Shown in pieces: positions 48,701 through 59,310 of a DNA stretch of 64,000 nucleotides. Every line of letters begins with the position of its first letter. Positions within the stretch are counted from its first letter, which is position 1. The position numbers were made by a program, and so were the translations under genes. Source of the stretch: Plazaster borealis. Its lineage: Eukaryota > Echinodermata > Asteroidea > Forcipulatida > Labidiasteridae. Under the pieces are notes generated by a model. That model ran no database searches. It was not told the origin of the DNA and worked only from the letters and a program-made list of their open reading frames with translations. The stretch covers positions 7,109,130-7,173,129 of the forward strand of contig CM037474.1 of assembly GCA_021014325.1 (NCBI GenBank). Direction: 5' to 3'.

Positions 48701-51700
48701 TGTGAAGCTCATACTCAGGTAAGCTGTGATGACGAGGTAAACAGCAAAGGCACAAACTAATGTTCTTGCTTAACCTTATCTATGTAGGATGCAACCATGT
48801 TCTTTGGATAGGACATTCATACCTTAGTTTGATGCCGACTTGGTTTTTGATGTCTTGAACATTAAACCATCTTGCCTGTAAAGATTCTTTATCTGCCTCA
48901 TTCAGCGTCTTTAATCTTCCACCTTTAACCAAAACAGCGGATAAGAAAACAGAGATCAATTTTAAGATTAAGGTACAATGTACATTACATGCTTTGTCTT
49001 ATGTCTTCAAGACAACGGGATCCTATTCTTCCTTTACAGTTATCAGTCTCCAATCATTTGTTCTATTTGATGACAGTCAAACAATTATGCAAAATATCAT
49101 AAAACTTAGTTATGAAGATTACTATGTTGTACTTTTAAAAATATAAACATGCTCAAAAGGGTACCACAGAGGACAATACCAAAGAATAAAACATTGGTAG
49201 AAATTGTATTATTATTATTATTATTATTAATATTATATATTTATGGTAATGAAACCAAGGCTGCCTCATAAGTGAACTTAATCACTGTAGCTCGCAAGCC
49301 TGAGGAAACCTGTAATAATAGTGCTTGCTATGTTAACCTCTACTCTTCCACGATAAGTGTTACAGGTTCTTTTACATGCACAACCAAACTGTTGTGTACA
49401 CGGGACCTAGGGTTCAATGTCCCATCCGAAGGACAAAGCAATTATGGTCAAGCATCTTGCTTCAAGAGCACAGATGCCTTGAACGGGACTCGAACCCACA
49501 CTCTGCTGATCAGAAACACTAGAGCTTGAGTCCGGTGCTCTCAACCGCTAAGCCCCGACACACCACAAATGCATTCAAGAATTTCAATCAAATCCTCTAA
49601 ACTAGAACTAAATGACCATGTTCACAATATTAATCAAAACCATATAATATGTTTGCTACTATTTATCTTTATTATACACCCAATGATTTGCTCATTTTAT
49701 TTGTTACTTTCAGTGAAATGAAAATTGACCTAAAAAATCAGGGCAGCATGTGTCCTCAAAATAAGAGATAACTGTTTGTGGTGGGAGAAATCCATTGAGA
49801 AATGAAATCCATGGAGCAAAAAACCCTAAATATTCCTGTAACGATACCGTATTTAATTCTTTTTTGTTGTCTTAATATCCCTTTTACTCTTCCGTACTTA
49901 ATTATCTTTACATATCTTCATATCCCTTAAATTTAAACGCTTCCGTATTAAATAGTTTGATCGGTATAACAATGAGAAATCTGTGAACGAATAGCCTCTC
50001 TCCCGTGAGGACTCTCCTTGAGCTAGAGGGCGCTAATACAAGTTCACCGTTGTTTGTACATACACATGTACGATCCTGTCATCGTTAGAAACCATAGACC
50101 ACTGATAGCAAAGCAGTCAACAAAATGAATGAATGAAAGGTCCACAGGTCGGCCGGACACAATGGCTCAGTGGTGTACAGACCGTATCTAGTGTACAGTG
50201 AGTTTTACGGGCAATGTACACAGTAATGGCGATCGTGCTTGTTTTTCAAGACACATTTACGGTGTTTTTAAATCATTAATATCGTCCACAAAGGAATAAA
50301 AAACACGAGATCGAACTGCAGGTGGATCAAAGTTAGAGGACAGGCTTTCATTTGATGTATTTATTTGTGTCATTTAAGAGTGTAGTTACTGAGATTGAAC
50401 GATAACAAATTTCACATGCTACGAGAACTGTTCGGATGAAAAAATAACAGGAATACAAAATGAAAAGGTGGTTTCGGCGGATGGCCGAAACCCCCAAATA
50501 TGAAGTGAAAAACTGCAGGGTTTCAGTAAGATATATCAAAGTATTAGATTTAAAACTACTTTCACTATCAGTTATTATAATAGTGAAGCAACAGGTATAT
50601 GCATACATAGAAAGATGTTTCATTAAATCTCCTGAACATGTTTCTACCCATAGTACATGTACATGTACATCTAGGCCCACAACCAGCTAGATTGCCCATT
50701 CCGATGTACGACTTTGAAGAACTGTTTACTCATTGCTTTCCAAGTCCTACGAAAATACACAGGTACCCCTCGGATTGGAAATATTTCTTACTGCAGGAAT
50801 TGGACAAAGCCAAGTATACACTGCTTTATACTAATCAGTTAGAGCACAAACAAAAGACACAACTCAGATATCAAAATTGCAGAAACTTGTTTACAAATTT
50901 CATAAAGGAAGATGCAATTCATGCATAAAGTCTCAAGGTTGGTCTTGGACCACTAGGTCTTGGTCTTGGACTATCAGGTCCCGGTCTTGGTCTTGGACTA
51001 TCAGGTCTCAGTGTTGGTCTTGGACCATCAGGTCTCGGTCTAGGACCATCAGGTCTCGATCTTGGTTTTGGACCATCAGGTCTCAGTCTTGGTTTTGGAC
51101 CATCAGGTCTCAGTCTCAGTCTAGGTCTTGGACCATCAGGTCTCGGTGTTGGACCATCAGGTCTCGATCTTGGTCTAGGATCATCAGGTCTCAGTCTTGG
51201 TATTGGATCATAAGGTCTCGATGTTGGACCATTAGGTCTCGATCTTGGTCTAGGATCATAAGATCTCAGTCTTGGTATTGGATCATCAGGTCTCGATCTC
51301 GGACCATCAGGTCTCGATCTTGGTCTTGGATCATCAGGTTTCATTCTTGGTCTTGGATCATCAGGTCTCGATCTTGGTCTTAGACCATCAAGTCTCGGTC
51401 TTGGTGTTGGACCAGTAGGTCTCGTATTTGGTCTTGGACCATCAGGTCTCGGTCTTGGTCTTGGACCATCAGGTCTCGGTCTTGGTCTTGGATCATCAGG
51501 TCTCGATCTTGGTCTTAGACCATCAGGTCTCGATCTTGGTGTCTGACCATCAGGTCTGGTATTTGGTGTTGGACCGTCAGGTCTCGGTCTTGGTCTTGGA
51601 CCATCAGGTCTCGGTCTTGGTCTTGGATCATCAGGTCTGGTATTTGGTCTTGGACCGTCAGGTCTCAGTCTTGGTCTTGGACCATCAGGTCTCGGTCTTG

Positions 51701-54700
51701 GTCTTGGACCATCAGGTCTGGTATTTGGTCTTGGACTGTCAAGTCTCGGTCTTGGTCTTGGACCATCAGGTCTCGGTCTTGGTCTTGGATCATCAGGTCT
51801 GGTATTTGGTCTTGGACCGTCAGGTCTCGGTCTTGGTCTTGGACCATCAGGTCTCGGTCTTGGTCTTGGACCATCAGGTCTGGTATTTGGTCTTGGACTG
51901 TCAAGTCTCGGTCTTGGTCTTGGACCATCAGGTCTCGGTCTTGGTCTTGGACCATCAGGTCTTGGTCTTGGTCTTGGACCATCAGGTCTCGGTCTTGGTC
52001 TTGGACCATCAGGTCTCGGTCTTGGTCTTGGATCCTCAGGTCTCGGTCTTGGTCTTGGATCATCAGGTCTCGATCTTGGTCTTGGACCATCAGGTCTCGG
52101 TCTTGGTCATGTTGGTCATGGACCGTCAAGTCTTGGTCTTGGACCAGTAGGTCTGGTATTTGGTCTTGGACCTTTAGGGCTCGCTCTTGGTCACGGACCA
52201 TCAGGTCTCGGTCTTGGTCTTGGATCATCAGGTCTCGATCTTGGTCTTAGACCATCAGGTCTCGATCTTGGTGTTGGACCATCAGGTCTGGTATTTGGTC
52301 TTGGACCGTCAGGTCTCGGTCTTGGTCTTGGACCATCAGGTCTCGGTCTTGGTCTTGGATCATCAGGTCTCGGTCTTGGTCTTGGATCATCAGGTCTCGA
52401 TCTTGGTCTTGGACCATCAGGTCTCGGTCTTGGTCATGTTGGTCATGGACCGTCAAGTCTTGGTCTTGGACCAGTAGGTCTGGTATTTGGTCTTGGACCT
52501 TCAGGGCTCGCTCTTGGTCACGGACCATCATGTCTCGGTCGCGGTCTCAGGTTTTACACATTACTGACATACCTCTAATATGACCAATGAATGTGAATCT
52601 GATCCAATATCCAAATAGATGATTACTCTCTACTAGTACCACCGTAGATGGTTCAAACATCAGCCCTGTTTCTTCAACAACTTCCCTCTTGACAGCTTCC
52701 TGCAGGAAACAAAACACCAACAAAAAGCACCAAGTTTAACTACTGTCAAGATTGTATCCACTTTTGAAAGAGATTTGAATTCCATTATCATCTACTGTTT
52801 TTTCTCCTGATGGTGGATGATGTGTTGTTAATATAGTGCTTGCAACATGTACATGATTTGACTTAAATACTATTGCCCCACTCGGAGTCACACTATGTAG
52901 GGCTGATCTCGAACATACATGATGTGTACTGTACATACATTCAAAGTATAGCACCACTACAAACTGTTGAGCCAATTGTAGTCCATAAAAGTAAACTCCT
53001 CCAAATTTCAATTATAGAATTAAATACCATAATAATTTGTTATTCAGCTTGATATGTTCTTGTTTAGAATGATATGTTAAATTTGACCAATTTGAATTTT
53101 ATTTGTCTGTATAAAAAATGTTCAGTACAATGAGCTGAGACTTTTATGTAGGACGTATTTCTTTGCCTGTCTTTGATTCTGTTGACGTCGGGATACATTA
53201 TAAATCAATTTTCAATTCAACATGTGTACCAGCTAAGCGGATTTGCTCACAATCTCCAGATTTTTTTAATCTCATTTTCATTTATTCATGTTCTCATTCA
53301 TAAGTTTATTTTCCTAAAAAGGAAAAGTGTTATGTGTCCACAGCTCAGTGTAAAAACAGTCAAGTTCATGGGGAAAAAGAAATATTGAGGTGGAAGCAGG
53401 AAACTTCCAAGTCATAAACACTTTAATATTAAATACTATAGGCCTACAATAAAAATGTTTACAATCCCCAACAAGAAGATAAATGTCTTGAAGATCACAG
53501 TACACACATAACAGGATTAAGGCACAAAAAGACTTCAGAAATCTGGTTGTCCTACATTTCATACTCCTTAGTCTTTCATTCTGCCTGGACATTATTAGTT
53601 TATATCAAACTTATGCAAAGGACAGGTGTTGCTAAATCAGATTGATTTTAGCAACAAATTTATCATGTGAGATTGAACTAATATTAACATTTATCCAAAA
53701 CTCCTCAAATCCTGCCTGCCCATTTTGCTACCCTTCCCAATTTAAAGGGCACTGTGGCACTTTGTGGCACTGAAGTGTAAACAGAGTCCAACAGTTAGGT
53801 TGCTCCTTTACCTAATTATAAAAAGAAAAGATAAACACAATAAAAGCATTTTCTGAATCTCACTAACAGGATGTCAAGCCTGGGAAAAAGCTTGCACAAT
53901 ACCCAAACCTGAACCCTACCCTGATTGGATGAAAAGGATTCAGGCTTAGCCACTCATCAGCGGCCAAGTTGGGTTGTTTAGTGTGTGTAAGTGACTTGCT
54001 CTAGAATGCAGACCGTCATGGACTGGAATCCAACCTCAGGTGTCTGTTGAGTTGGGTTTTTTCACAGGGCTCAGAAGTATAAAATTCTACATTAATCATC
54101 CAGCGGTTTTACACAAAAACCTTTATTGACTGCTTCGATTGCTAGGGTTAAAACTACAACTGCCGAGGTGATCCTCGGCGCGTTCCATTTCCCGAGGTGA
54201 AGCCGAGGGAGAAAAGACTGCTTCAGTGATCACCGAGGGAGTTGTAGTTTCAACCATAGCATGAGTAAAAGCATTCAATATTTGTTTTATATCATCCCGT
54301 ACATATCTTGTACAAAAATCTGCTGTTGCTATGGGTAGAGTACCTTGCTGCGAGTATAGCGCGTCGCATTCGCACGGCTTCCTAGTAAAAATAAGACATA
54401 TCATGTGACGCACTCTAAACCAAACAAAAGGTAGAATGTTTGTAAGGGGTGTTATAATGATCTTTATCTCAAATGCAATAATGTCATCAGTAAAAATAGA
54501 ACCAAGCAGCTCTTGTATCCCAACACATGGTGCATATGGAACTACACCAATCAGAGACTTTGTTTCATTTTATATGACGCTGGTTAATCTGAATAATTTC
54601 CCATTAGTGTAAAAGGGAAAGTACAATCAAGACTGCACAATCTTTTCCTTGGGACTATAAATCTAATGTGTCAATGCATGCCACCTGGAGCTTCAAGTTT

Positions 54701-56960
54701 CAATTGTCTTACTTGTACTCAAATTTTCAGGGCATCACGGCAATTCTGAAAAACTCAAAAGGGCATTGCAGCAATTTTGTTGAATTTCCGGGGCACAACA
54801 GCAGAATTCAAACTACGTCAACAAGTTTATGCCGATAACAACATTTTCTGGCGTTGTGATGTTGCGCCAAATTCGCAGTATTCAACATCCGTCACTATTT
54901 CAATGAATAATGCAGTAAACGTCTAAAGCCATAACTTGTGTGTGTGCAGTCATTGTATTTCTTTGTATGTTTTCTGAGGTGAAAATAAGGCTCAAAAATC
55001 CGGGAAAAGGTACAATTTTTTTTTGCAGAGGAATGTTTCTGGTAGTAGACGTGTGACATACCAATTGCACTGCTGATGACATGTTTGTTCGCATTTTATC
55101 TAATTATGTCTCACTTGAAGTGAGTATTTGGGCATTTTTTATGCAATATATAATGAAGGGCATCAACGACAGTTTAAAAAAAGGCCTGAGCAATTTGTTG
55201 CCATCAAATGTCAGTGATTTAGAGGGCATTTCAATGGTACAGGGCCTCCAATGGCAATTCAATGGATGTCCATGCCATCAATTATTTCAAGGCCTGCCAA
55301 TATGAACATTGCCTTCTGTCTTGACCTACACATAACAGTGTGCAATTTTTTTTATAGTTAAAGGTATCGTACACGTTTGGTAATGACTCAAAACAAATAT
55401 TAGCATAAAAACTTACTTGGTAACAAGCAACGGAGAGCTGTTGATAGTATAAAACATTGTAGGGTATAAAACATTGTAGGAAACGACTCCTTCTGAAGTA
55501 ACGTAGTTTTTGAGAAAGAGGTAATTTCTCACTAAAATAATAAAAACTTCTTGCAAGAAGTTTTTATTCCTATCTGAAAGCACACAAATTTGTACAACAA
55601 AGGTGTTTTTTCTTTCATCATTTTCTTGCAACTTCGATAACCAATTGAGCCCAAATTTTCACAGGCTTGTTATTTTATGCATATGTTGGGATACACCAAG
55701 TGAGAACACTGGTCTTTGACAATTTCCAGTGACTTTGACAATTGACAGTGTTCAGTGCCTTTAATTTTATAACAAAATGTTCCTCAAAATTGTTTAGTTT
55801 ATTAATTTTGTTAATAAGTTGGAATCTTATTATTGTAATAAGGTACAAACACATTGTATAATACAAATTATACAAAAATGTTTTTCCACCCAATTTTAGC
55901 GCTAACAAGACATTGCAATCATCAGACTGAATTACATTACAATCTATTGGAAAGTCCATTACAAAAGAACAATTGCAATTCTGAAGTCAACTTTAAAATA
56001 AAAATGGGCATCAAAAGCAACAACACGAAAGAGGAAATCCAGACCACAAAGCCATATAATCTGCATAAGTACAAACTACAACACATACACATAGGTTGAT
56101 GTACAAAGTACATGTATGCGCACTTGACTGTGGATTAATAAAAAACAGCCCCCTCCCCCCCCACAACATTCAGTTTAATGACCATTAGCTATAGGCATCT
56201 ATTGAATGATGAGCACAACTTTGTTTGTTATACCGTGGTAATAAATTGTTATTTTTTTATTGGTCAAGAACCAATCACGTGTTACGCTACAAAGATGCAT
56301 GTACATGGCTCAGGGGAACATGAGTGATGTACCCCATGGAGTACATTACCTCGATCATCCCCACTCACTGTTGGTCTTTTCCACCACCTTGTACAATAGC
56401 CCCGGGTACGAGGTTGTAATTACGCTGGTTTTAAGTAAATTGTTTTACATTCCTGTGCAATATGCCGTAGGGAACAGTGAAGCAATATTTCTGTCAAAGA
56501 CCGCCATTATTGTTTACAATTCGCTCGCCACTTTTTGTCTGCTTTTTTAACTGTGCCAATTTCAACGAAATAATGTGGCAAGATTGCCTCCAAAGAAGAA
56601 GTTTTTCTCCTGTTCCAAATTAAATTAAATTAGGTAAACTCCTGTTAAAGTGTTTGAATTTGTTCAACTAAACAATGAAATGCATTGTTCAACAATTAAT
56701 AATGTTCGTTTCCCTCCTGCAATAATCTATTACCATGGTATAACTAAACAACTGTTGCACGCTCTGTGATGGGGTCCATGGGTTTTGTACACCCGTGGGG
56801 TGTTGAAATTGACCTAGATTAGTTAGTTGGATAGTGGGTTTATTGCAAACTAGAAGCTAGAACTGAATTAACTCTTCCCAAAACCAATGAAGTAATTTAC
56901 TTTTAAACTGAGTGGACAAGTTCAATGGAATCCAGCACCAGCAATTAATAACTCAATAAG

Positions 56961-57055
<95 letters not shown>

Positions 57056-57329
57056 GGAAGCCTACCTGGAGGGTTTCATTTGGTTCTGCTCTTCCAGCGG
57101 GTAAATACCACCGACCATGACAAGACTCCTTAGCCTCTTGAATCAAAACTACTCGATAATCCTCATCCAAGATGACGGCTGCAACTATAATACCCAAGTT
57201 ATCATTCAATACTAGAGGACGTTGGTGGGTTCTAGCAGGTGCATTAAACATTAAGTCATACTTTGGGATAGGTGCAGCAGGAGGACAGCCTGTCAGTAGA
57301 TTACCCAGACATTGTTCTATATCAGACAT
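45567..57329 (-). CDS. NUDT18 homologue, complete 6-exon coding sequence (320 residues)
   Basis: Coding exons on the minus strand: 57329-57066, 52699-52573, 48922-48823, 47499-47359, 47061-46962 and 45797-45567. All junctions are GT-AG and all phases agree, giving 963 bases including TAG. Human NUDT18 (MTH3) has 323 residues. It hydrolyses oxidised nucleoside diphosphates such as 8-oxo-dGDP and 8-oxo-GDP, cleaning the nucleotide pool. The Nudix box is perfect: Gly79, Glu85, Arg93-Glu94 and Glu97-Glu98, then Gly100-Leu101, split between exons 1 and 2 after residue 88. Family-typical blocks: IQEAKESCHGRWYLPAGR, EADKESLQARW, RAHDIINLI and IEHMGRPHGSADGVCLNLL. The start MSDIEQCLGN lies 6 bases after an acceptor (CTCTCTATCTGTATGCAG), so an untranslated first exon lies upstream. 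An ATG four codons earlier would be spliced out. Tail to tail with SSUH2. Confidence 0.92.
45798..46961. other. NUDT18 intron 5
   Basis: Contains the palindrome at 46369-46528. The tips GTTATAACACACCTC (about 46530) and GAGGTGTGTTATAA (about 46768) are inverted copies of each other and may bound another small element. A 115-codon plus-strand frame at 45887-46234 has no recognisable content. Confidence 0.5.
46369..46528. mobile_element. 160-bp foldback in NUDT18 intron 5
   Basis: ACACATATTGACTGGCATAA and TTATGCCAGTCAATATGTGT form the ends. GAGTGACCAGAAGAGGGA pairs with TCCCTCTTCTGGTCACTC near the centre. Arms of about 78 bp with several mismatches in the middle. Confidence 0.9.
46962..47061 (-). 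CDS. NUDT18: NUDT18 coding exon 5
   Basis: Acceptor CTGATCAG|AGC, donor GACAAG|GTTAGA, ending in phase 0. Encodes QAEFYILLCMEDKPHFPIV and then MAEEALRIIDK. Confidence 0.88.
47359..47499 (-). CDS. NUDT18: NUDT18 coding exon 4
   Basis: Acceptor TATTCAG|AGC, donor GTTCA|GTAAGT. Completes Arg164 and encodes AHDIINLIQSALTYLQRD onward to VKRV plus two bases. RAHDI is conserved with human. Confidence 0.9.
47717..47776 (+). pseudogene. LINE C-terminal motif relic with a frameshift
   Basis: One frame reads SQTFAVPAK and, after a one-base shift, TLWNRLPLNV. Together they resemble the AFSVAAPKLWNSLPLNI-type motif at the end of many LINE reverse transcriptase proteins. SINE-like sequence follows directly. 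Confidence 0.45.
47780..47880 (+). mobile_element. tRNA-derived SINE fragment
   Basis: B-box-like GGTTCAAATCCCACTCCAG, then CAATTTTTCTTTGTTCAACC and CAGTTTCCCTTGTGGTTTAT. Same family as 29360-29465 and 48058-48196. Confidence 0.75.
48058..48196 (+). mobile_element. tRNA-derived SINE, most complete copy of its family
   Basis: tRNA-like head: A-box region TAGCTGAGTTTGTAGAGCAC, then TTAATCTGAAGGCCGAGGTC with B-box-like GAGGTCAAATCC, followed by the family tail CAGTTTCCCTTGTGGTTTAT. RNA polymerase III promoter elements are recognisable but diverged. Confidence 0.78.
48823..48922 (-). CDS. NUDT18: NUDT18 coding exon 3
   Basis: Acceptor TTAAAG|GTG, donor CTAAG|GTATGA. Completes Gly131 and encodes 132-163 plus two bases, with GRLKTLNEADKESLQARWF, the counterpart of human GGILKTSKEADAESLQAAWY. 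Confidence 0.9.
49207..49562 (-). mobile_element. tRNA-Leu-derived SINE with (ATT)n tail
   Basis: On the minus strand: head GGGGCTTAGCGGTTGAGAGC (A box), anticodon-arm-like CCGGACTCAAGCTCTAG, a long variable-arm-like part, perfect B box GGTTCGAGTCC, then a body with GTCCTTCGGATGGGAC and GGTCCCGTGTA, ending in an AAT/ATT repeat tail (49207-49240). The head resembles tRNA-Leu(CAA). The body motif resembles the central domain I recall from broadly distributed invertebrate SINEs. Lies in NUDT18 intron 2. Confidence 0.82.
49563..50671. other. NUDT18 intron 2, no gene recognised
   Basis: AT-rich, with a slightly GC-richer part around 50000-50300. A GGTTTCGG/CCGAAACC short hairpin lies at about 50470. 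Nothing further supported. Confidence 0.4.
50704..50928 (+). CDS. Possible coding exon of unknown function nested in NUDT18 intron 2
   Basis: An open frame of 74 codons from ATG 50704 to TAA 50926-50928 reads MYDFEELFTHCFPSPTKIHR, then a PSDWKYFLLQELDKAKYTLL segment and a KQKTQLRYQN stretch. Composition is more protein-like than other intronic frames here: mixed charged residues, Trp, Tyr, few repeats. The frame is open upstream to 50638, and TACATCTAG at 50666-50674 could be a splice acceptor. No family recognised and no partner exon found. It ends just before the 27-bp array. It may be a chance frame or a retrocopy piece. Confidence 0.25.
   Translation: MYDFEELFTHCFPSPTKIHRYPSDWKYFLLQELDKAKYTLLYTNQLEHKQKTQLRYQNCRNLFTNFIKEDAIHA
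50937..52546. repeat. 27-bp minisatellite, ~60 copies, at the start of NUDT18 intron 2
   Basis: The unit is GGTCTCGGTCTTGGTCTTGG followed by ACCATCA, with variants GATCATCA, GGTATTTGG and GACCGTCA. Because 27 is a multiple of 3, long frames stay open on both strands (e.g. VSVLVLDHQ repeats on plus); these are not genes. A composite block with CATGTTGGTCATGG recurs 327 bp apart (52111 and 52438). On the transcribed strand the array starts about 25 bases after the exon 2 donor. Confidence 0.95.
52573..52699 (-). CDS. NUDT18: NUDT18 coding exon 2: catalytic helix of the Nudix box
   Basis: Acceptor TCCTGCAG|GAA, donor TAGAG|GTATGT. Residues 89-130 plus one base; EAVKREVVEETGL completes the Nudix signature with its metal-binding glutamates. 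The 27-bp minisatellite begins about 25 bases past this donor. Confidence 0.93.
54131..54272. mobile_element. ~140-bp foldback in NUDT18 intron 1
   Basis: TGCTTCGATTGCTAGGGTTA followed by AAACTACAACT pairs with AGTTGTAGTTTCAACCATAGC and a further ATGAGTAAAAGCA. Inner GAGGTGATC/GATCACC and CCGAGG phrases continue the stem. Moderately diverged. Confidence 0.75.
55358..55764. mobile_element. 407-bp TTAA-flanked MITE, T2/Kolobok type (copy 2, inverted)
   Basis: Begins TTAAAGGTATCGTACACG and ends CAGTGCCTTTAA. Aligns throughout with the reverse complement of copy 1, including the AAACTTCTTGCAAGAAGTTT hairpin. Extra length comes from small duplications (ATAAAACATTGTAGG twice and a GACAATT segment twice). 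Confidence 0.88.
56961..57055. repeat. (TCAA)n microsatellite, ~24 units, beside the NUDT18 exon 1 donor
   Basis: An uninterrupted TCAA run ending at about 57055; the donor GT of exon 1 is at 57065-57064. On the transcribed strand it is a TTGA/GATT repeat starting about 10 bases into the intron. Confidence 0.95.
57066..57329 (-). CDS. NUDT18: NUDT18 coding exon 1: N-terminus and start of Nudix box
   Basis: 88 codons, MSDIEQCLGNLLTG to PNETLQ, donor TCCAG|GTAGGC in phase 0. Includes the beta strand block VVLIQEAKESCHGRWYLPAG. The exon itself begins at 57335 after acceptor TGCAG. Confidence 0.92.
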
Positions 57330-57433
57330 GGTGTACTGCATACAGATAGAGAGAGAGTAGAGGATAACAAATTAGTAAGACAAGTTTTAGGTTTATAGAA
57401 TATATATAAGCCATTATGAACACAACATTCTAC

Positions 57434-58003
57434 ATATAAACTGCGCCAATAAAGTATCTAAACACTTACAAATGGTCAGATATATCGGAACCACAAATAG
57501 TATGCAAAAAATTAACTAATTAATCCGATGCAGTTATCTTCTGCGCATTTTGATACCTCTTTTGATGCGCTATGATGTTGTTTGGCGGATTTATGGGTAC
57601 TTGAGTGGCTTAAGGTCGAATTTCAAAAGTTGCAAAAGCCCCTATTCAAGCAAGAGCGTTGTACTATGAATAAGATCAGCATTATGTTTGCCTGCCTTTT
57701 ATAAATGATTTGTTTGTCGCGTGTTGGATAAATCGATTGCGATGAACATCAGCATTAATTGTGCGAGTTCCCTTCTGGAATTGGGGTGAATAGGGGCTTT
57801 TGCAACTTTTGAAATTCGACCTTAAGCCACTCAAGTGCCCATAAATTCGCCAAACAACATTGCAGCGCAACAAAAGAGGTGTCAAAATGCGCAGAAGATA
57901 ACTGTGAATCGAATTATTTAAATATTTGTTTGCATACTATTTCAGGTTCCGATAAATCTGACCATTTGTAAGTGTTTAGATACTTTATTGGCGCAGTTTA
58001 TAT
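57434..58003. mobile_element. 570-bp foldback upstream of the NUDT18 start exon
   Basis: Arms 57434-57648 and 57787-58003 (about 215 bp each) are inverted copies: ATATAAACTGCGCCAATAAA at the left tip, its complement at the right tip, and AAAGCCCCTATTCA pairing innermost. The spacer is about 138 bp. TA-rich sequence lies at both tips, compatible with a TA target. It probably sits in the NUDT18 5' intron or promoter region. Confidence 0.9.
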
Positions 58004-59011
58004 ACTCAATCAACAAGTTAGACCAAAAAAAGTGTTCATCCTTCAGTTTAGTTTGTGATGCACTTAATTTAAAAAAATTGTTTTCAGAAGCAAACCCAAA
58101 AAACAATATGCTTGAGTCCTCTGTCACCATTGGCATTCTGGAGGACCATACCGGTGTGTTTGAACATTCAAACAGTCAAACATATATCATTTCAAGTTAT
58201 TTCACAAAATTGTCTCATAAGTACATACAATCTAAAAGAATGAAACATTGGTTTCAGAATCAAGAAAACCAAGAAAGTGACCTACATTTGCATGCCTTTC
58301 AAAAGCTCTAATAAAAATAATAAAAATCAATCATAAATATACATAAATACTTCAATACAAAAATTCAAACAGATGAAATGCTAAAAGTTACTGAGTGTAA
58401 TAACTAGTTAGATTTGTATGGCTCACATCCTTCAAATAGCCTGAATGATCTATAAAGCATCCTAATTTGAATAACAATGCATGTACATACAAAGTGAAAA
58501 CATACATTTTTGAAGAAAGAAATTGCAACCATTATTTAATGCATGATTTAGTTTAAAAAGCATATCATCAATACTTACACAATCACTCAAATACATGTAG
58601 TCAAGTACAAAAGTAGTTTTCTTTCTATTAGTGAATGAAACTCTCCAATATAAAAATGTCAGTTGGACAATGAGTCATTACAACCCATTCATTACGTTAT
58701 TACCAGTGTTACCTGAAACTTGATGTCAAGTTTCTACATGTAATAAACCAAGTGAAACTACACTTAAAGGCATGCAACTGCACACTTTCAAAAATAAATG
58801 GAAAGTGCCAGGAACAGCAAGACTTTTTGCTGTGTTTTTTTCAATTTCCATTGGCACATTTGAGAAATCCAAAACAAAGAAATCAGCCACTCAGCTGAAA
58901 ACTTTCATGCCTGATACTTAGACCGTATCCGAATTAATGGATACAGCTTCGACTGCGACTGTTGCTAAGCATGTTGCTAAGGATGTACTTCAGTGCATGA
59001 TGACGCGAAAA
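58004..59011. other. No gene recognised
   Basis: AT-rich sequence. Should contain part of the NUDT18 upstream region, but no first exon or promoter element can be assigned. Confidence 0.4.
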
Positions 59012-59310
59012 TCTAATAGTAATAATAATGAACCATTCTTGTATAGCGCATATCACAGTCGCAGAGAAGTCTCTATGCGCTTTAAGATGAAATTAGAGAA
59101 GTTATAGTAAGAAAATAGAGACAAGTAAGTACATGAAGGACATTTTAGTTGACACAAGTAGGAAATACTGAAGGTTATTGCAAAAATAAATGTGTTTCTA
59201 GCATTGTCTTAAATAAATTCCCTGTTTGTACTAACTTTTTTTTTTTGTCGGGAAGACTATTCCATAATTCTGCTGCTGCTACTGCAAAAGCTCTGGCCCC
59301 ATCAAATCTA
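59012..59310 (-). pseudogene. LINE 3' end: C-terminal coding tail and 3' UTR
   Basis: Minus strand 59309-59175 encodes FDGARAFAVAAAELWNSLPD, then KKKKLVQTGNLFKTMLETHL and FLQ, then stop. The AFAVAA.ELWNSLP and LFKTMLETHLF blocks are the standard end of many animal LINE reverse transcriptases. It is followed by a 3' UTR with GCGCTATACAAGAATGG and a degenerate ATT tail at about 59012-59030. Upstream coding sequence is broken by frameshifts and stops, so it is a dead 5'-truncated copy. Confidence 0.82.

Larger units (their letters stand above)
47500..48822. other. NUDT18 intron 3
   Basis: Holds a LINE relic and two tRNA-like SINE copies (listed separately). A C-run lies at about 48487-48495. 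No nested gene recognised. Confidence 0.6.
52700..57065. other. NUDT18 intron 1 (4.4 kb)
   Basis: Contains a foldback at 54131-54272, the TTAA MITE at 55358-55764 and the TCAA microsatellite at 56961-57055. Elsewhere AT-rich with no gene recognised; GGCC-type repeat phrases occur at 54730-55300. Confidence 0.6.

Noticed and set aside
49480..49562. Functional tRNA-Leu gene on the minus strand
   Set aside because: The tRNA-like head continues into a long SINE body with a repeat tail, and the acceptor stem does not close.
51428..52228. Long open frames on both strands over the 27-bp minisatellite (VSVLVLDHQ and DLMVQDQDR repeats)
   Set aside because: A 27-bp period is a multiple of three, so any frame free of stops in one unit stays open in all. 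Both strands are open at once, and the region is the start of a NUDT18 intron.
57330..57341. ATG at 57341 (MQYTMSD...) as the NUDT18 start
   Set aside because: It lies within a strong acceptor tract (CTCTCTATCTGTATGCAG), so it would be removed by splicing. The next ATG aligns better with the human N-terminus.
57988..58311. 107-codon plus-strand frame upstream of NUDT18
   Set aside because: Starts inside the arm of the 570-bp foldback and shows no domain; probably chance.
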